Shown: positions 9,275 through 19,121, counted from the stretch's first letter. The stretch is DNA of 64,000 nucleotides from Candidatus Nanoarchaeia archaeon (GCA_028279655.1 JANQNH010000001.1:81484-145483); one strand, 5' to 3'. Numbers and translations are program-made. Notes: generated from the sequence alone by a model not told the origin.

Positions 9275-10228
9275 TCAGATCCATTTCTTTCTCTTGAAGA
9301 AAATCCAGGTAACAAATATGGATGCTATCATAAGGCCTATGGAGAATAGATAGCCATACTTCCAGCCTAGTTCGGGCATGCCTCGGAAGTTCATGCCATA
9401 GATGCTAGCGATTAATGTTGGGATCAATATAAATGATGCCCCAACCGTTAGCGTCTTCATGATTTGGTTAAGGTTCATAGAAACAGAAGAAAGATATGTG
9501 TCCAGAGTGCCTGTAAGGATATCTCTGTAGGTTGTGGACATGTCCACCAACTGGACAGTATCGTTGTATAAGGTTCTGAACTGCTTTGCCATCTTCCTGT
9601 CAATCTCTGAGAGATACTCTTTTTCTATGGAGGCTATCACTTCCCTGTTAGCAGACATGGTCTTTGTGAAGTAGATCAATGTTTTTTTTGTCTCGAAGAT
9701 CTTTTCCACTATCTCTATGTCGGGCGTCTTTACTACGCTGTCTTCTATCTTGTCTATCCTGTTCTCGATGTCATCCAGGACCTCAAAGTATATGTTCAGG
9801 ATCTCATCCAGCAGCCTGTAGACAAAATATCCAGATCCTTTATGGAACAGGGCCTTGTTGGTTTCTACTGATTTCTCAAGCTTCTTGATTGATCTTGTTT
9901 CCCTGTTTCGTATTGTAATTACGCAGTTATGCTGCTTAGAAATATAGATGAAGATTGGTGTTGTTGTGATCTCGTCAGTCTCGAAGGAAGCGGTTCCGAA
10001 AATTATCAGTGAGAACGGCCCTTCAATGTCAATAACCTTTGGCCTTTGATCCTCCTCTAAGGTAATATTCAGGTCAGTTAACGGAATCTTAGATATGTCT
10101 GATATCTCCTTCAGCTCGCTCTTTGTGGGTTCAAAAACATCTACCCAAGTAAACGATTCAGTCTGACAGATATCTGTAATTTTTCCTCTTATTATCTTGT
10201 CCTTTTTACAGTTGAGTACCTTTAACAT
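9275..10228 (-). CDS. corA: CorA-type magnesium/cobalt channel, 317 aa
   Basis: The C-terminus has two membrane helices, and the first ends in YGMNFRGMPEL, the GMN selectivity motif that defines CorA. The cytoplasmic N-terminal domain of about 240 residues (acidic, helical) and the KRKKWI tail after TM2 are typical, as is the length. CorA forms a pentameric Mg2+ channel in the cell membrane. A TATA box at 10247-10259 lies about 25 bp upstream, giving a leaderless mRNA. Confidence 0.92.
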   Translation of the reverse strand: MLKVLNCKKDKIIRGKITDICQTESFTWVDVFEPTKSELKEISDISKIPLTDLNITLEEDQRPKVIDIEGPFSLIIFGTASFETDEITTTPIFIYISKQHNCVITIRNRETRSIKKLEKSVETNKALFHKGSGYFVYRLLDEILNIYFEVLDDIENRIDKIEDSVVKTPDIEIVEKIFETKKTLIYFTKTMSANREVIASIEKEYLSEIDRKMAKQFRTLYNDTVQLVDMSTTYRDILTGTLDTYLSSVSMNLNQIMKTLTVGASFILIPTLIASIYGMNFRGMPELGWKYGYLFSIGLMIASIFVTWIFFKRKKWI

Positions 10229-10246
10229 AGGGTCTGATTTTGGGAT

Positions 10247-10259
10247 AGTATATATAAAG
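10247..10259 (-). promoter_or_regulatory. TATA box of corA
   Basis: On the minus strand ACTTTATATATAC ends about 20 bp before the corA ATG (10228). The spacing fits a leaderless or near-leaderless archaeal transcript. Confidence 0.55.
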
Positions 10260-10346
10260 TTTTTGTATTCCTTCTGAGTGAGTCAATCAAGGATTCCACA
10301 GATTTAAACAATAGAAAATACTCTCTTATTTTTCTGGGCTTAAACT

Positions 10347-10376
10347 TTTAAATGTATTAGGTTCAATACATTTAAA
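10347..10376 (+). promoter_or_regulatory. 12-bp perfect inverted repeat overlapping the TATA box of the TPR glycosyltransferase gene
   Basis: TTTAAATGTATT (10347-10358) and AATACATTTAAA (10365-10376) are perfect inverted copies separated by 6 bp. The right arm merges with TTTAAATATT, which is placed as the TATA box for the start at 10402. A symmetric site over a TATA box is a natural operator for a dimeric repressor. Confidence 0.5.
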
Positions 10377-10401
10377 TATTTTAGAGGAAACCTATTGTTC
10401 T

Positions 10402-12132
10402 ATGGGATTTAAGATAAGGCATTTTCATATGGTTATTATAATCATCCTATCTTTTATTGTCTATGCTAATACTTTCTCGAACCCCTTTGTTTTTGACGAT
10501 GAATTTTTTATTGAGGATAACTTTAAGATAAGGTCCTTGGGAAACATCCCTTCTTTTTTTTCAGAGCCCTCTGTAGGAAACCTATACAGGCCGGTCAGGG
10601 CTGTTTTGTATTCCCTTACCTTTTTTTTATGGGAGTTCAACCCAGCAGGATACCATCTTAACGCAATCCTGCTTCATACGTTTATCAGCGTTTTTGTTTA
10701 TCTGATTGTTGCTGAGATCACTGGAAAGAGGAGGATATCTTTGTTTTCTGCTGTTCTTTTTGTTCTGCACCCAATACATACTGCGAGGGTTTCGAATATG
10801 ACTGCAGGATTCGACCTTTTGGGCATACTGTTCTTGTTCTGGGCTTTCTACAGCTATGTATGTTTTAGGAAGCATGACAGCAGGAAGGCCTTTTTTTATT
10901 CTGTAATCCTCTTTATTCTAGGGGTTCTATCTTCCGAGGAGGCTGTTGTCTTTCCCTTATTGGTTCTACTGTATGATCTCTGTTTTATGGAAAATTTCGA
11001 GAGTTTCAGGAAACTTGGAGCTGAGATAAAATCAAGGTTTAGATATTATTGGCTTTATATTGTTTCTTTGTTGGTCTATCTTGCTATTCGTTTTTCAGTA
11101 CTAAGCGGAATTGGGAGGTCAGAGGTTTATTTTTTGGGTGATCTTCAGGCTAGAATCTTGTCAACCCTGGTAATCTTCCTAAGGTATATCTATATCATGG
11201 TTTGGCCTATGAACCTAACGATAGAGTATAATGTGGTTGTGTATGATTCCCTTTTTTCTCTGAAGATTCTTGGAGCTATTCTTATTTATGCCCTTCTTAT
11301 CTTTTCCTGGTTGCGGTTATATAAGAACCACAGGATTGCCTTTTTTTCTATCGGGTGGTTTTTTGTTACTCTTCTGCCATTTTCCAATATACTTCCGATG
11401 TTTACATTCATGGCTGACAGATATCTGTATGTTCCTTCTTTTGGTTTTGTACTTCTAATAGCATATCTCTTGGAACTTATTCGGAAACACTCAAGGACTT
11501 TTGTTTTTTTAATCTTGGTGATGCTGATCATATTCTATTCCTCACTCACCATCATTCGTAATACTGAATGGGAAAGTGATGATATCCTATTCCAAAAAGC
11601 GATTGAGAGACAACCTAATAATTCTATAGCCCATAATGATATCGGCCAGCTCTATCAGGAGAAAGGGCTTTATGATAAGGCTTTTGAGTCATACGAGAGA
11701 GCCATAAGCTTGAACAAAAATAACCATGTTGCATGGTTAAATCTTGGTACATTGCATGGGGAGATTGGGAACTATAGTCTAGCTGTTAAGTATATAAACC
11801 GGTCTCTTTCTATCCATGAATCATATAAGGGGTATAATAATCTTGGACTGATCTACAATAGGATGGGGTATCCCGAAGAGAGTATATTGGAGCTAAAGAA
11901 AGCGATAGACTTTAACCCTCGTCTGACAAAGGCATATATGGACTTAGGTGTAGTGTATGCGGAGAATGATGAATTTGAACAGGCTCTTCTAGAATTTGAC
12001 AAGGCTCTGAGTATCAATCCAGAGATAGCTGATATCCATTATAATCTTGGGATATTGTATAGAATGATTGGGAGAGAAGAGGAATCTAAGAGGGAGTTGG
12101 GGATTGCAGACAGTCTTGGATTTGGTTCTTAG
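10402..12132 (+). CDS. TMTC-like membrane glycosyltransferase with C-terminal TPR repeats, 576 aa
   Basis: The N-terminal 390 residues hold about 10-12 membrane helices. An early luminal loop reads NPFVFDDEFFIEDNF, resembling the acidic DD motif of GT-C fold O-mannosyltransferases of the TMTC group. Residues about 400-570 are four to five TPR units (for example NNSIAHNDIGQLYQEKGLYD and later repeats). The likely role is transfer of a lipid-linked sugar to exported proteins, with the TPRs binding substrate. It sits directly upstream of the S-layer gene, a plausible glycosylation target. The start is leaderless relative to the TATA box at 10371. Confidence 0.72.
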   Translation: MGFKIRHFHMVIIIILSFIVYANTFSNPFVFDDEFFIEDNFKIRSLGNIPSFFSEPSVGNLYRPVRAVLYSLTFFLWEFNPAGYHLNAILLHTFISVFVYLIVAEITGKRRISLFSAVLFVLHPIHTARVSNMTAGFDLLGILFLFWAFYSYVCFRKHDSRKAFFYSVILFILGVLSSEEAVVFPLLVLLYDLCFMENFESFRKLGAEIKSRFRYYWLYIVSLLVYLAIRFSVLSGIGRSEVYFLGDLQARILSTLVIFLRYIYIMVWPMNLTIEYNVVVYDSLFSLKILGAILIYALLIFSWLRLYKNHRIAFFSIGWFFVTLLPFSNILPMFTFMADRYLYVPSFGFVLLIAYLLELIRKHSRTFVFLILVMLIIFYSSLTIIRNTEWESDDILFQKAIERQPNNSIAHNDIGQLYQEKGLYDKAFESYERAISLNKNNHVAWLNLGTLHGEIGNYSLAVKYINRSLSIHESYKGYNNLGLIYNRMGYPEESILELKKAIDFNPRLTKAYMDLGVVYAENDEFEQALLEFDKALSINPEIADIHYNLGILYRMIGREEESKRELGIADSLGFGS

Positions 12133-12177
12133 TGAATGGATAGCTTTATAAATCCTGGGCATATTTATCTTTAGATT

Positions 12178-12288
12178 ATGGCTGGTATAATAAAAGATAG
12201 TATGAATATTCCTGAAAAGCTGCAAAAAGGGTGTATTTATATCCTGCAATATATATTTTGTAGTTATATAGAATACCGTAACCTTTAA
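12178..12288 (+). CDS. Possible 36-aa leaderless ORF before the S-layer gene
   Basis: ATG at 12178 follows a TATA-like CTTTATAAATCC at 12143-12154 at leaderless spacing, and a 36-codon frame runs to 12288. No homology is recognised, and its end overlaps the TATA box of the S-layer gene. It could be a real micro-protein or only chance; the promoter-like sequence is the sole support. Confidence 0.2.
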   Translation: MAGIIKDSMNIPEKLQKGCIYILQYIFCSYIEYRNL

Positions 12289-12343
12289 ATATGAATTCTA
12301 TGGATTTATGCAATAAGAAGCCTGAGTTAAAGCTAGGTTTCTT
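12284..12343 (+). promoter_or_regulatory. S-layer gene TATA box and 5' leader hairpin
   Basis: TTTAAAT at 12284-12290 is the TATA box. The leader that follows contains a 9-bp stem (12315-12323 with 12335-12343, one G-U pair) and an 11-nt loop, then a strong ribosome site AGGAGGTG at 12374-12381 before the ATG at 12390. A structured leader of about 75 nt is unusual here, where most genes look leaderless, and probably stabilises this very abundant mRNA. Confidence 0.5.
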
Positions 12344-12389
12344 AGTGTAAAGGTAGCCAATAAAATAAACACAAGGAGGTGTTTAGGAC

Positions 12390-14978
12390 ATGAAATTGAG
12401 GAAGGCGATAAAGAAGATCGTGGCCTTAGGGGCAACAACCCTTTTAGGAGCTACGATGATAGCTTCTGCAGCTGACCTGAGCGAGTACCCGTCTCCGTTT
12501 GTAGCGGATGGTAAGTTTAGCGGTATGCTCGTTGTGGGAGACAAAGCAGCAGCGGAAGACGTGATTGGTGTGAGTGATATTGCAATGAGTTTGCAATATG
12601 CTGCAACAACAAGCACTGGAACCACGACAACATCAACTACGGTTGAAGGAGATGCTTGGTTAGTGGGTACATCCAGCAAGAAGTTAGAGATGGTAGAGAA
12701 CTCAGACACTTTGAGAGGAGAAGCCATAAGGAACATAACTACCTCTATCGATGAAGATGAGCTTGATGCTTTAGCAGATGGTTCTATTACGACAGAGAAA
12801 GGCACAGCAGGATACAACCAATACATCAACTTTGAAGATGATGCATTGAATGGTGGATATGTAAAGTTTACAGAGAATGATGACGATGTTGCTGCTGATT
12901 TCTTGTATTTTGCAAGTGGAGCACAAATCGCAAGATACAGCCTTGAATTTAAGACATCTCTGCAGAGCGATGTTGAAGATAGCACTGGAACCAAAACAAC
13001 CACAGGAACCTATCTAGGGGATCTTGAGGATGAAAAGATAGCTATGTTAGGAAGAGAATTCAGTGTTGTTAAGGCAAGAAGAACAAGCGCAACCGGTAGC
13101 AGCGCAGAACTAACCTTAATGGGAGGAGCTGTTAAGGACACCTTAAGTGAAGGGGAGACAAAGACCTACACTGTTGATGGCAAAGATTATGAAGTAACAG
13201 TAACTGCAATCACAGATACTGGAACAATCTATGCAAAGTTCAACATTAACGGCGAGTCAACACGAAGCTTAAAGGATGGAGATTCTGCAACACTATCAGA
13301 CGATACTCAGATTGGTATTAGTGATATCATACCAAACGAGGCAGGAGATGTTACTCAGGATTTGGTTGAGTTCTATCTTGGAGCTTCAAAGGTATATTTG
13401 AAGGATACATTAATATACAATACACAAAGCAGCAATGCTCTGGAGTTTGGTTCTGAGAAGATCGATGATGCAGCTGTTATCATAACAGGAACGGATGATA
13501 ACGCAACATTCAGCATCGATACAATCGAGATAAACATAACTGCAGATGACGACTATTTTGTAGCAGCTGGACATACCTTGACCGAGTATATGGATGAGCC
13601 ACAGGCTTTCCTTGAAGCATGGGACATCAAATACGAAGGACTTGACCCTGTAGAGACAGAGACCTTTAGGATAAAGACCTCTGGATCTGATCAGTATAAT
13701 ATGGAATTTACTGATGGAGATGGAAATCAGGCAACAGTTCCTTTGGCTTATACAGGTGGAGCATCAGCTCTTAGGATGGGAGACAACAATGATGACTTGA
13801 TCATCAATGAATCTCAGAAGATAGAAAAGAACGACTATCTGATCATAACAGATGCAAGCAGTGATGATGGAAACAGGAACACATATGCACTTAGGTATAA
13901 GGGAGCAGATAAGGTAGCAACTGGAGAAACTGCACTTGTTAAGTTCGATAACCTGGGAACAGGAAAGAGAATCGAACAAACATATAGCGACAATACAGCA
14001 GCAACAGCAGACGCAACCCTTAAATTAGGCGGAGCATCATTTGCAGTTGTTAACGCATCTAACCCAGATGTTGACGACTTTGATGTGTATGTTGACCTGA
14101 ATGCTGATGGTTCATTAACATCTGCAGCTGCGTCAATCAGTACCACTGAGATTGCATTGAATACCAAGAACGGTATGAAGGTAGCTCTGGACAACCTTAC
14201 CCTGCCAAACCAGGTTTTGGTTACCATAAGCACACCAAACAGCAACCACTATGACAATGTACCACCAAATAACGTCTTGGTGAACATAACAGCATCTGGC
14301 GGAGAGGTAAGATTTGCCGAGTCAACTGCAGCAGTCAATGCATGGGTATCACCCTCTGAAGAGACAAATGTCAGATATATATACACTGCGATGGGTGCAT
14401 ATGTAAAGCATGACAACCCAACAAACGACCCAGATCAGCTGACAGTTGAGTATCCAGTAGAGCAAAGAACTCCATTGGTATACATCACAGCTGGTGCAAC
14501 AAAGACGGTAGCTGGATCATCAGAATCTGTTGAGTCAGTGACCATCAACAAGATCGAGGTTGGTGCAACCAAGTTAGCAAGCGAAATTGCTGACGTAGGA
14601 GCACAGAACTTGATTATGGTTGGAGGTCCATGCGCTAACTCAGCAGCAGCAGAAGCACTTGGAAACCCAGCAGATTGTACAATGGGTGTAACACCTGGAA
14701 AAGGTTTGATACAACTTGTTGATACAGGAGCTGGAAACGTTGCTATGATGGTAGCTGGTTACAGTGCAGCCGATACAAGGGTTGCTACTGGTATAATTGC
14801 TAACTATGGCGATTATGAACTAGCTGGCGATGCAATGGAAGTTGTAACTGCTACAAGCACCGTAAGGGAAGTTGAAGCAGTTGTTGCTGAAGAACCTGCA
14901 GCTGAAGAAGAGATGATGGATGAAGAACCAGCAGCAGCAGAAGAACCAGCAGCAGAAGAAGAACCAGCAGCTGAATAA
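12390..14978 (+). CDS. S-layer protein, 862 aa
   Basis: The start MKLRKAIKKIVALGATTLLG is a basic secretory signal ending near ASAA. The following ADLSEYPSPFVADGKFSG and GDKAAAEDVIG pattern (a FV.dG.f....VVGd.Aa..D..g module) is typical of archaeal S-layer proteins. The body is acidic, Thr/Ala-rich beta-type sequence, with a VGGPCANSAAAEALG region near 750 and a low-complexity Glu-Pro-Ala tail (about 830-862) in place of a membrane anchor. Biased codon use and the strong ribosome site imply very high expression. It forms the outer cell coat and is probably glycosylated by neighbouring enzymes. Confidence 0.85.
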   Translation: MKLRKAIKKIVALGATTLLGATMIASAADLSEYPSPFVADGKFSGMLVVGDKAAAEDVIGVSDIAMSLQYAATTSTGTTTTSTTVEGDAWLVGTSSKKLEMVENSDTLRGEAIRNITTSIDEDELDALADGSITTEKGTAGYNQYINFEDDALNGGYVKFTENDDDVAADFLYFASGAQIARYSLEFKTSLQSDVEDSTGTKTTTGTYLGDLEDEKIAMLGREFSVVKARRTSATGSSAELTLMGGAVKDTLSEGETKTYTVDGKDYEVTVTAITDTGTIYAKFNINGESTRSLKDGDSATLSDDTQIGISDIIPNEAGDVTQDLVEFYLGASKVYLKDTLIYNTQSSNALEFGSEKIDDAAVIITGTDDNATFSIDTIEINITADDDYFVAAGHTLTEYMDEPQAFLEAWDIKYEGLDPVETETFRIKTSGSDQYNMEFTDGDGNQATVPLAYTGGASALRMGDNNDDLIINESQKIEKNDYLIITDASSDDGNRNTYALRYKGADKVATGETALVKFDNLGTGKRIEQTYSDNTAATADATLKLGGASFAVVNASNPDVDDFDVYVDLNADGSLTSAAASISTTEIALNTKNGMKVALDNLTLPNQVLVTISTPNSNHYDNVPPNNVLVNITASGGEVRFAESTAAVNAWVSPSEETNVRYIYTAMGAYVKHDNPTNDPDQLTVEYPVEQRTPLVYITAGATKTVAGSSESVESVTINKIEVGATKLASEIADVGAQNLIMVGGPCANSAAAEALGNPADCTMGVTPGKGLIQLVDTGAGNVAMMVAGYSAADTRVATGIIANYGDYELAGDAMEVVTATSTVREVEAVVAEEPAAEEEMMDEEPAAAEEPAAEEEPAAE

Positions 14979-15020
14979 AAAGGCTAAAACCTTTTTTTAT
15001 TTTTTATTTTTTTATTATAT
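14977..15020 (+). terminator. Hairpin and T-tract terminator of the S-layer gene
   Basis: AAAAAGG (14977-14983 region) can pair with CCTTTTTTT (14990-14998) around a short loop and is followed by long T runs to about 15018. It begins at the stop codon, as expected for an efficient archaeal T-rich terminator. Confidence 0.65.
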
Positions 15021-15088
15021 ACTTGTTCTTGATAATCTCAATATTAAATTAGCAAAGTTTATAAAAATTGAACTTAACAGGTAGTCCT

Positions 15089-16447
15089 ATGAAAAAAAGG
15101 ATACAAATCGTGACTATTTATATCATAATCTTTATATCCTGTATTTTGCTTTATATATTCTCCCAATATGGTTTTCCTTCTAATTACCGCATCTATATAA
15201 CGGAAGAGCAAGCAGGACATGTATCTAATTTCCTGGCTGATTATATGAGATATTCAGAGGAAGGAAGACTTGATACTGAGGACATGGGATTCCCAAAACA
15301 GTTTTATCTCTATGAAGAGGATATGGTCTTATCCTTAGGTGATATGCTGTTCCTATTTTTCCAGGAGCAAACTTATGAAAGAGAAGGGATTTCTGATCCC
15401 TATTTTATACTTGATGACATGGTTTTTGAATTTGTGAGTAGTGCATCTGATGTTAATGAGGCTTACGAATCATCATTAAAAGGTGATATTCCAAGGGAGA
15501 TATCAGGGATAAGCCTGCAGGATTTTGTGTACCAGAGGCTGATTGGTGAGGGTAACTATGAATATGGGGTTGGGGACCTGAATATAGCGAATCGTGTATT
15601 TGATATTGCCTTTACCTTTGACATAGAGTCTGGCAGGTATGTTTCTGAAGCTGGTGAGGTTGGAATATCTCCGTGTGAGGGAGAGGATTATTCTCTTGGT
15701 CTTGATGAGGAAGAGTTGGTATGTGATAATCCAGCATACGTTGCGTGGATGAGTCCGAGAAGCCACGAGATAACATATACTCAATATAGTTATCCTCAGG
15801 TATCTGGGATCCTTGGATTTGAGGCTATATTGAGCTATTCTGAGGATTATGGTGTTCCTACTACTAATTTTATCGTCAAGAAGGATATACTCGCATTTGA
15901 TGCATTAAACAAGGAGCTTGTTGACAGGACTAAAATGCTGGTTGATAGGGGCATAATTGAAGTTGGTTCCCACACAAGATATCATACTAACCTTGGGCTT
16001 GTTGATGAGGAAATTGCAATAGAGGAACTGAAGGAGTCTAAGGTCTTTTTAGAGGATTTTTTTATGGTCGAAGTTCATGGATTTAGAGCACCATACCTGA
16101 GCGTTCATAAGGATGATGAGACACACGCAAGAATTCTGTCAGAGGCAGGTTACGCTTATTCTTCTGAAATAATGGATTACTATGGGAAGGTTCCTGGATA
16201 TGATCTTGTGCACAAACCCTGGAATACTGGTGAACAGTTTGCATATCTTACATCTGCGGAACTTAAGGAGATGATGGCAGAAAAGGAGTATCTGATAACC
16301 CTTGATCATCCATGGAATATGGTCTATCAGGATGGAATCATACTGGAAGAGGAGCCTGAGATACTGCATAATTACAGGTCCCTCCTACTGACAGCCATTT
16401 CTAATGGGGCCATACCTGTACTGCTTAAGGATCTAAGGCTTCCATAA
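15089..16447 (+). CDS. Membrane-anchored polysaccharide deacetylase (NodB-like), 452 aa
   Basis: An N-terminal membrane anchor (about 5-25) is followed by a linker and a NodB-type domain. The visible motifs are FTFDIE (metal Asp in place of the usual FDDG), SHTRYHTNL giving the HxxxH metal histidines, FRAPY, and LDHPWN near the C-terminus. Family members remove acetyl groups from N-acetylated sugar polymers at the cell surface. The ATG at 15089 is about 25 bp after a GTTTATAAAA TATA box, so a leaderless start is preferred over the frame from 15068. Neighbours are S-layer, acyltransferase and glycosyltransferase genes. Confidence 0.78.
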   Translation: MKKRIQIVTIYIIIFISCILLYIFSQYGFPSNYRIYITEEQAGHVSNFLADYMRYSEEGRLDTEDMGFPKQFYLYEEDMVLSLGDMLFLFFQEQTYEREGISDPYFILDDMVFEFVSSASDVNEAYESSLKGDIPREISGISLQDFVYQRLIGEGNYEYGVGDLNIANRVFDIAFTFDIESGRYVSEAGEVGISPCEGEDYSLGLDEEELVCDNPAYVAWMSPRSHEITYTQYSYPQVSGILGFEAILSYSEDYGVPTTNFIVKKDILAFDALNKELVDRTKMLVDRGIIEVGSHTRYHTNLGLVDEEIAIEELKESKVFLEDFFMVEVHGFRAPYLSVHKDDETHARILSEAGYAYSSEIMDYYGKVPGYDLVHKPWNTGEQFAYLTSAELKEMMAEKEYLITLDHPWNMVYQDGIILEEEPEILHNYRSLLLTAISNGAIPVLLKDLRLP

Positions 16448-16486
16448 TCACAAACTTTATTAATTTTATACTTATATCCAGGGATT

Positions 16487-17560
16487 ATGACAAAGAGGAT
16501 AGTGTCAATTGATATTCTGAGAGGGCTTGCGGTTCTGCAGATGATATTCTGGCAGATCTTTGACTTCTTTTCACGAGTAGATATATACACTTCAGACTCG
16601 CCTTATTTTGTTAGTATGTTCAATATGCCTATAAATGGGATTGGACTTGCTTTATTCGCATTTGCCAGCGGCGCTAGCTTATATATATCGGTTATTGGAA
16701 GACTAGAGAGGAAGATCAGGATCAGGAATATAGTTTTTCACTCTATCAAGAGATACGGCGGATATATTATGCTCAGCCTGGTCTTTACAACGTACGTTTT
16801 TGGATTTGAGATATTCTATGTCTGGAAGGAGGCTGTGCAGGGAATAGGGTTTGCAGCATTGATTTGTGCAATACTTATCTTGTTTTGTAAGTCAAAGTGG
16901 TTTTTTGCTATTTTAGGGGTTGTTTTTGCTCTTGTCCAACCCTTTTTAAGGGCTCTTCTGGAAAATGATTTTATTGCAATTAATTATCCTCTTGAACCAG
17001 CATCATTAGGTCTGGTGTCAGGTCTTGTTTCCCTTCTCTTGAACTCTACTATCAGGGGTTTTTTCTCTTTGACGCATACCTTACCCCTGCTCTTGTTCGG
17101 GGTAGTCTTGGCATCCATACTTTTTGGCTCAGGGAAAAAAAGAGTGATGGGCACATCCTTATTTATAGGGCTTATCATGATATTCTCAGCGCTGATCATG
17201 CATCTATCCTTTAATAGGATAGATGTTTATATGTGGTCTCCTTCCTATCAGATAGGATTTATCGGTTTTTCGTTTTTACTATTTGTGCTGATAGAGTATC
17301 TTTTACAAAGGTATGGAGAAGGTAGGATAGCTGATTTTTTGAGTTTATTTGGAAAGACTGCAATAATAGCATATCTGTTCCACTTTGTTGTAATATACAA
17401 GCCTTTGAGCATCTTTAATGCTGAGAGCCTATTGGGTCAGCCGATGTCTTTTTTACTTACTGTAATCTCTGTTGCGGTTATTTATTATTCATGTAAGGTT
17501 TGGTTATTAAATAAGAAGGGATTTTTCTTGAAAATAAGAAAGCTATTTGGGATGAATTAG
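16487..17560 (+). CDS. DUF1624/HGSNAT-like multi-pass acyltransferase, 357 aa
   Basis: The protein opens with MTKRIVSIDILRGLAVLQM, the SIDxLRG signature of DUF1624 / heparan-alpha-glucosaminide N-acetyltransferase-like membrane proteins. About ten hydrophobic helices follow. Members transfer acyl groups across membranes to sugars. Adjacent to a sugar deacetylase and a GT-C protein, it may modify the same surface glycan; that is inference. Confidence 0.65.
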   Translation: MTKRIVSIDILRGLAVLQMIFWQIFDFFSRVDIYTSDSPYFVSMFNMPINGIGLALFAFASGASLYISVIGRLERKIRIRNIVFHSIKRYGGYIMLSLVFTTYVFGFEIFYVWKEAVQGIGFAALICAILILFCKSKWFFAILGVVFALVQPFLRALLENDFIAINYPLEPASLGLVSGLVSLLLNSTIRGFFSLTHTLPLLLFGVVLASILFGSGKKRVMGTSLFIGLIMIFSALIMHLSFNRIDVYMWSPSYQIGFIGFSFLLFVLIEYLLQRYGEGRIADFLSLFGKTAIIAYLFHFVVIYKPLSIFNAESLLGQPMSFLLTVISVAVIYYSCKVWLLNKKGFFLKIRKLFGMN

Positions 17561-17590
17561 AGTAGATCTGTGTTTTCTCTAACCTTATAA

Positions 17591-19036
17591 CTATCTCCTG
17601 ACCTTTAAGATTCCAACGCTTTCGTCTTCGTAAACTAACTCAAAGTCTTCCTTATACTTCACTACATGATCAAATAGTTTGATGTCCTGCTTGATCTTTC
17701 CTACAATTGCGTAATCTGCATTGTAATCCTGCTTTATTATATTGAAACCAGGATCATTTCCCTGGAGTACAGACATATACCTGCTAAACTTATTTTTGTC
17801 ATGCAGAAAGGAATATGTTAGGTCAATCCCATGCGTGTATCTTAGGTCTGGATTATGGAAAAACAGATAGTTAAAGGTGTACCCATTGATGAATACCTTG
17901 GAGCCTTTTGGTATTTCCTTTGTGAATTCTGCGCCTTCCTTGTACCAGGGCAGTATATGGTTGTTTTTTGTATATGTGTCAAGCTTTACTAGGCTGAAAA
18001 TCGCTATCAGAGCCACCAGGATGATCAATGCAACCTTCAGGGCTTTTCTTTCCTTGAGTTTAGCTGTATAATCATTTAAAGAGATAGATGCGAAAATTAC
18101 TGTAAATGGAGCGAAATATTCGTGCATCCTTCTTGTCTTAATCATAGCAATCAGGGATAGAATTGTGATCACCAAGAAGAAAAGGGTGTTTTTCTTTAGT
18201 TTCATCCTCTTAACTGTAACTATAAATGATGCTATCAATAGGGAAAACAACAGGTAGTTGAACATAAGAAGTTCTCTTAGGTTCCAGGACCTCCATTCCT
18301 GGTTGAAAAGATTGCCTATAAGATTCACTTTGAAAAGCTGAGTATACAACAGGCTTAGATTGTTTGGAAAGTAGGGGTTTATTATGATGGCAAGTATTGC
18401 CCCTGTGAATGGATATATCAAAAGCTTTGGCTCTATTTTTTTATTTATGAAGAGGTTGAGGATAAAGTACATAGAGATTGCTACTAACTGAAAGACAAAT
18501 CCGTGGTAGAGCCATGCGAATAGTAATGAACTGAGTAGCAATGATTTGTACATTCTCTTCTCCATGAAATAAAAGGTTAGTATCAAGGATAAGACTGCAA
18601 GGGGCATGGCCCGTGGAAGGAGGAAACGATACATGAGGTTTACAGACGAGACTGCATATATTGATGTCCATAACAGTGGAAGGTGTATATCCTTCTTTTT
18701 TAGATACCAGAAAAAGAAGGCAAAGCAGAGGGATGAAAAGAGAATAGATGCTACCTTTGCCCCATTAGTCAGCCCTAGGAAAGTAAAGGGTATCAGCAAA
18801 ACTCTGAACATGAATTGGATATCAGCGTAGTTCTCTGAGAGGATAGACTCTGAGATGTAAGGAAATTCCTTAACAAATCCCTTGTCTCTTATCATATCTG
18901 CTGATTTTATATGCAGCCATCCGTCAAATCCTATGATCTCACTAACTCTGAACTGCATTATGGAGATGACTAAAAGGAGGAAAACGAAGACCAACATAAT
19001 CTGCTTGTTTCTTCTTAAGAAGCTGTTTTGGCGCAT
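17591..19036 (-). CDS. GT-C fold membrane glycosyltransferase-like protein, 481 aa
   Basis: About 11-12 membrane helices fill the first 370 residues, with an early extracytoplasmic loop containing FDGWLHIKSADMI, like the acidic-His loop of GT-C enzymes (STT3/AglB, PMT). A C-terminal soluble domain of about 100 residues ends the protein. It is shorter than AglB and lacks WWDYG, so it is not the oligosaccharyltransferase. It is divergent from the radical SAM gene at 19122, with AT-rich promoters between them. Confidence 0.6.
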   Translation of the reverse strand: MRQNSFLRRNKQIMLVFVFLLLVISIMQFRVSEIIGFDGWLHIKSADMIRDKGFVKEFPYISESILSENYADIQFMFRVLLIPFTFLGLTNGAKVASILFSSLCFAFFFWYLKKKDIHLPLLWTSIYAVSSVNLMYRFLLPRAMPLAVLSLILTFYFMEKRMYKSLLLSSLLFAWLYHGFVFQLVAISMYFILNLFINKKIEPKLLIYPFTGAILAIIINPYFPNNLSLLYTQLFKVNLIGNLFNQEWRSWNLRELLMFNYLLFSLLIASFIVTVKRMKLKKNTLFFLVITILSLIAMIKTRRMHEYFAPFTVIFASISLNDYTAKLKERKALKVALIILVALIAIFSLVKLDTYTKNNHILPWYKEGAEFTKEIPKGSKVFINGYTFNYLFFHNPDLRYTHGIDLTYSFLHDKNKFSRYMSVLQGNDPGFNIIKQDYNADYAIVGKIKQDIKLFDHVVKYKEDFELVYEDESVGILKVRR

Positions 19037-19121
19037 ATAGTATCCAAGTTTCTACGAGTTTATTTAAATTTTTGGCAAATATTTTATATAGTCCTTTTGA
19101 TATTCTTGTTATTGTTGGATT

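Noticed and set aside
12383-13003. Long minus-strand ORF across the S-layer gene start
   Set aside because: It is antisense to a clear signal peptide and S-layer domain and reflects the biased codon use of that gene.
14870-14975. Short tandem repeats at the S-layer 3' end as a CRISPR or DNA repeat
   Set aside because: They are in-frame Glu-Pro-Ala codons of a low-complexity tail. No CRISPR-like repeat-spacer array was seen in the window.
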